Source: Rhodospirillales bacterium (lineage in GTDB: Bacteria > Pseudomonadota > Alphaproteobacteria > Rhodospirillales > JANQFP01). Taken from it: 38,671 bases of DNA. The stretch is from NCBI GenBank assembly GCA_028277795.1, contig JANQFP010000239.1:1-38671 (forward strand). Reading direction: 5' to 3'. This document shows positions 35,640 to 38,671 of this stretch, piece by piece. Position 1 is the stretch's first letter. The number at the start of each line of letters is the position of its first letter. A model generated the notes under the pieces. It was given only the letters and a program-made list of their open reading frames with translations. It was not told the origin of the DNA and made no database searches. The position numbers and the translations under genes were made by a program.

Positions 35640-35870
35640 CGATCGTGGTCATCCGTTCTCCCTCATTGCCGGGCTCGGTCCGGCAATCCATGGACCCCCG
35701 GGTCAAGCCCACGGCTGTCCGGTTCAGCAAAACCGGTGGTGTCCCTACGAGGTCGAACAAGCAGAAGTCGTCATGCCCGTGCTTGTCACGGGCATCCACG
35801 TCCTTGTTTCGAGAACCGAAGGCCGATCGAAGACATGGATGGCCGGGTCGGAGCCCGGCCATGACGTGTT
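35640..35870. repeat. Dispersed intergenic palindromic repeats
   Basis: The region contains self-complementary units: TTGCCGGGC...GTCCGGCAA (35671-35687), CCCGTG...CACGGG (35774-35791) and GGCCGGG...CCCGGCC (35837-35860), with outer arms such as CGTCATG (35770-35776) and CATGACG (35860-35866). These are typical of short repeat families in alphaproteobacterial genomes. No gene is supported here. Confidence 0.5.
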
Positions 35871-35940
35871 GAGATTGAACGTCTTCGCTTGCATATCTAC
35901 CATCGGGCGCTCTCGCGTCTAAACCGGACAGCAGTGGTTC

Positions 35941-36120
35941 GAGCCCGGGGGTGACGAGAGGATGAAGGCCAATCCCGGGGGTGACGAGCGGGTCGAGGCC
36001 AAGCCCGGGGGTGACGAGCCGGTGGAGGTCAAGCCCGGGTCTGGCGAAGGGGTGGAGGCGAGGCCCGGGGGTGACGGGAGGGTGAGGGGCAGTCCCGGCA
36101 GCGACGGCAAGGGAATGGCC
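35941..36120. repeat. Six-copy 30-bp tandem repeat
   Basis: Six consecutive 30-bp units start at 35941, 35971, 36001, 36031, 36061 and 36091. The best conserved core is CCCGGGGGTGACGAG. Units 4 to 6 diverge most. Because 30 is a multiple of three, several frames stay open and read as ten-residue repeats such as KPGGDERVEA, but no start with a ribosome site and no second line of evidence supports a protein. Confidence 0.85.
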
Positions 36121-36215
36121 GCGGCCGGACCCGGCCCGCACTGACCGCCGCCCCATCCGTTCAAACGCCCCTCATCCTTTGCTACCATGCCGGCCCTGCC
36201 GAGGGGGGAGCATCG

Positions 36216-37493
36216 ATGCTCGACTGGGTGTTGGGCCGCAAGTCCGGCAAGACCGGGTCCAAGCTGGCCAAGGGCAAGCGCCCGTCCTACGAGAAGGCCA
36301 AGACCATCGCCGCCAAGGGTGACACCGAGGCGCGCCGGGTGCTGGCCTCGTTCGAGGACCTGGAGCCGGAGCTGCTGTACTTCTTCGCCACCGACCGGGC
36401 GCCGGAGGTGCGCCGCCAGGTGGCCGAGAATTCCGGCACCCCGCTGCAGGCCGACCTGCTGCTGGCCGAGGACGGCGACGGCGACGTGCGCCAGGAGCTG
36501 GCCCGGAAGATCGGCCGCCTGGTGCCCCAGCTCACCCCCGACGAGAACCAGCGCCTCACCGAGATGGCGTTGAAGATCGTCGCCATCCTGGCCCGCGACG
36601 ACCTGCCGCGGGTGCGCGCCGTCATCGCCGAGGAGCTGAAGCAGGCGTCCAACATCCCCAAGCCGCTGGTCATGCAGCTGGCCCGGGACGTGGAAGAGAT
36701 GGTGGCCGCGCCGGTGGTCGAGTACTCGCCGCTCCTCAACGACTCCGACCTCATCGACCTGGTCACCAGCGGCCTCGCCGGCAAGGCGCTGATCGCCGTG
36801 GCCCGGCGCCGCGCGGTGTCGAAGCCGGTGTCCAAGGCGGTCTACGACACCCACAGCGTCGAGGCGGTGCAGGCGCTCTTGGACAACGCCACCGCCGACA
36901 TCGCCGACGAGACCATGGAGAGCATCGCCGAAAGCGCCACCGAGCGGCCCGAGTGGCACGGCCCCCTGGTCGACCGCGACAACCTGCCGGTGCGCGTGGT
37001 GCTGCGGGTCGCCGGCTTCCTCAGCTCGGCCATGCTGGAGGTGCTGGTCAAGCGCAACAAGAACCTGGAGCCCGAGCAGCTTGAGGAGCTGAAGACCACG
37101 GTGCGCGACCGCATCGCCCGCGGCGATTTCCCCGACGACGCGGTGCCCTTCGAATCGGCCGAGGACCGGGCCAAGCGCATGCACCAGAAGGACCGCCTGA
37201 ACGAGAAGGTTCTGCGCAAGGCCATGAAGGCCGGCGAGCACGCCTTCGTCCGCCACGCCCTGGTGCTGATGAGCGGCCTGCCGCGGCCCCAGGTGCAGCG
37301 CATGCTGAACGACCACAACCCGATGGCCGTGGCGGCGCTGTCCAAGAAGGCCGGCCTGACCATGAAGACCGCCGAGATCGTCCAGAAGCGCATCGCCCGC
37401 ATCAAGCCCAACCTGATGCTCCAAGCCCGCCCCGACGGCGGCTACCCCCTGACCGAAGCCGACGTGGAGCGCATGCTGGAGACGTATGGGTGA
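36216..37493 (+). CDS. DUF2336 domain-containing protein
   Basis: The 425-residue cytoplasmic, largely helical protein is of the DUF2336 family. HEAT-like repeats are visible (RAPEVRRQVAENSGTPLQADLLLAEDGDGDVRQELARKIG; ARDDLPRVRAVIAEELKQA), followed by the family region VEYSPLLNDSDLIDLVTSG. A C-terminal segment carries KAGLTMKTAEIVQKRIARI. The family is common in alphaproteobacteria and has no assigned reaction. The ATG at 36216 follows GAGGGGGGAG. It stands alone between repeat-rich DNA on the left and an AT-rich region on the right. Confidence 0.9.
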   Translation: MLDWVLGRKSGKTGSKLAKGKRPSYEKAKTIAAKGDTEARRVLASFEDLEPELLYFFATDRAPEVRRQVAENSGTPLQADLLLAEDGDGDVRQELARKIGRLVPQLTPDENQRLTEMALKIVAILARDDLPRVRAVIAEELKQASNIPKPLVMQLARDVEEMVAAPVVEYSPLLNDSDLIDLVTSGLAGKALIAVARRRAVSKPVSKAVYDTHSVEAVQALLDNATADIADETMESIAESATERPEWHGPLVDRDNLPVRVVLRVAGFLSSAMLEVLVKRNKNLEPEQLEELKTTVRDRIARGDFPDDAVPFESAEDRAKRMHQKDRLNEKVLRKAMKAGEHAFVRHALVLMSGLPRPQVQRMLNDHNPMAVAALSKKAGLTMKTAEIVQKRIARIKPNLMLQARPDGGYPLTEADVERMLETYG

Positions 37494-38090
37494 CGGGGGT
37501 GTGGCGGCGGTGTGGGGTACCGGCGCCGGCATTTGCGACACGCTTTCGGCCTCCGTCACCCGACCCGGCATCCCTTCGGGATTGATTCCACGGGCCTTTT
37601 TCGGGCACGAACCGTCGATAGGAACGTGCGCCTGCCGTAGATTTGTCAGCAAATGTAAGCATGATCCTGGAAAATTATTATAAAACAAGGCTTTGAGATT
37701 TCATTTTTTGCGATACGCCAGCCGTGTTGTCCGCACGACTTGACAAAGATAGAGAAATAGGTATAATATCACATTATCTAGGAATAATCAACCTTGCGCG
37801 TCGACGCCCTGACGTGGCGAGGTCGAAAATGGGGAACTGGCGAGACTTTGGGTCTGACTACTGGCTTTTTCCGCTGACCGATTGGGCATCGGATCGCCAC
37901 CAAGTGACCGAGACCCAGATACCACCGGGCTCGGTTCACGATGGCCTGGCCCTGCATATGCCCGAGATGCGAGTGGCTCTCGACATCGGGGCTACGGAAG
38001 GCTAACTTGTCAACTAAAATGTCAATATGTTTCGCTATCACTTGCTCAATGAAAAAGTATATGATATGCTCAATTTAGATGGAGGTTGAT
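37494..38090. other. AT-rich intergenic region without a firm gene
   Basis: Composition drops sharply from about 37650 on (runs of A and T at 37675-37710 and 38040-38080). Overlapping frames on both strands at 37724-38041 (93 and 87 codons) have no good ribosome sites and I recognise neither, so this may be a gene remnant. The segment probably marks horizontally acquired DNA and holds the promoter of the gene at 38091. Confidence 0.4.
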
Positions 38091-38600
38091 ATGTCCGATA
38101 ACGTGGTCCGGCTACCTCGCCCCCGCAGCGCCCGACAGGGATTGGGGCGTTTGGGGCTTTACCTGCGCGTGGGCTTTAACCAGCACGCGGAGTTGGCGGA
38201 GGTGATTGCCGGGGGTGAGAACGACTTTCATGGCCTTGTGATAGAAGCGCAGCATTCTGAGCGTCACGCTGAACTGCGGTCGCGCGCTCTTCATGCTGGG
38301 ATGGATGTCGTCCTAGATCCGAAAACCCCTGCAATGGCACTGCCGGGCGGATATAGCCGCAGCTTGACATCGCTGCCATGGGCTGCGGACGCGCACCACA
38401 CAGCAAGGGATTTTGAGGGGGACGCCGGGAGGGCAATTTCTGAAGGAATTGGCCGTTTCGCCCTAGAGAACCAGTTTACCCAGGTCTTGGGTCCGACACA
38501 CTTGCTCAGCGGCGCAAACGACAAATGGCTGCGCATCGACATAGCAAATATGACGCATCTGCGCAGATTCTTAGAGTCTGGCCGGAAAAGCGTTGTATGA
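38091..38600 (+). pseudogene. Unknown gene, probably truncated by an insertion sequence
   Basis: The 169-residue frame starts with GGAGGTTGATATG, a good ribosome site, and encodes a soluble mixed alpha/beta protein (LGLYLRVGFNQHAELAEVIAGG, GMDVVLDPKTPAMALPGG, TQVLGPTHLLSGANDKWLRID). I do not recognise the family. It stops 2 bp before the stop of a transposase gene on the opposite strand, far closer than an insertion-sequence end would normally allow, so the last few codons (about ESGRKSVV) are probably part of the insertion sequence and the gene is cut. If so, the rest lies beyond the element, outside the window. Confidence 0.55.
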
Positions 38601-38602
38601 TT

Positions 38603-38671
38603 TCAAGCCCTTGCAATTCTCCGGGTGAGGAGTTGGATGCTGGTGATCATGAGCCAGGCTTCGGCGCTGGC
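38603..38671 (-). CDS. Transposase C-terminal end (IS5-like), partial
   Basis: The last 22 codons of a minus-strand gene are visible, ending with SAEAWLMITSIQLLTRRIARA and a TGA at 38603-38605. This ending is typical of IS5-family DDE transposases. The rest lies beyond the window. The element end should be between the stop and about 38575, inside the 3' end of the adjacent gene. Confidence 0.62.
   Translation of the reverse strand, partial: ASAEAWLMITSIQLLTRRIARA

Noticed and set aside
35640-36120. A CRISPR array
   Set aside because: The 30-bp units are contiguous without unique spacers, and no cas gene is present.
35919-37688. A very long open frame on the minus strand opposite the DUF2336 gene
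   Set aside because: It is a GC-rich mirror of the DUF2336 coding frame and low-complexity through the 30-bp repeat array; no family or ribosome site.

Overview
The window is GC-rich chromosomal DNA from an alphaproteobacterium, most likely Rhodospirillales or a close relative. The signs are the host gene order aroA-cmk-rpsA-sppA-ihfB-lapA-trpF-trpB-trpA-accD-folC, the FYDLN-acid and DUF1150 proteins, a DUF2336 protein, and frequent GTG starts with 4-bp stop/start overlaps. No species name can be read from the sequence alone.

Layout. (1) 1-3137 is host DNA: ptsN behind a 24-bp perfect palindrome, a minus-strand Hsp20-DUF1150 pair with an RpoH-like promoter, and a secreted arginine-rich protein built from Trp-Ala repeats. 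(2) 3138-14945 is an 11.8-kb integrated element bounded by perfect 49-bp direct repeats. The right copy is the 3' part of a complete tRNA-Ala(GGC) gene. The element carries a DnaB-N/RecA-like replication protein, an iteron-rich candidate origin, small and large terminase, portal, a protease-capsid fusion, a gpW-like connector, a decoration protein, an AlpA-like regulator and a tyrosine integrase. I find no tail, lysis or phage repressor gene. This is the plan of a capsid-forming phage satellite (cf-PICI-like) that makes its own head and would need a helper's tail. Two non-structural genes, one antisense and one HTH gene with its own promoter, sit between terminase and portal. A long inverted repeat lies after the decoration gene. 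(3) 14975-26467 is host core metabolism: shikimate, CMP kinase, ribosomal protein S1, SppA, IHF-beta, LapA, tryptophan, acetyl-CoA carboxylase and folate.

(4) 26498-32205 is accessory: a HigBA pair; a minus-strand operon of two DUF1538 membrane proteins with a PII-like and a CBS-domain protein, followed by a HugZ-type protein; a DmeF-type Co/Ni exporter; and two tandem 77-codon paralogues, each preceded by the same class-II CRP/FNR-like promoter layout. (5) 32494-34710 is a small islet of defence and stress genes: a TIR-like (PF10137 type) protein with a winged-helix-like N-terminus, a 65-codon partner, and a second HigBA pair with a palindromic operator. (6) 34890-38671 holds tRNA-Arg(CCT), a PagL-like lipid A deacylase, dispersed and tandem (six 30-bp units) repeats, a DUF2336 protein, an unexplained AT-rich stretch, and an unknown gene apparently cut by an insertion sequence whose transposase end is at the window edge.

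The strongest candidate for an undescribed system is the tailless capsid-forming island. Next come the DUF1538/PII/CBS transporter operon, the TIR-like module, and the duplicated CRP-controlled small-protein genes.
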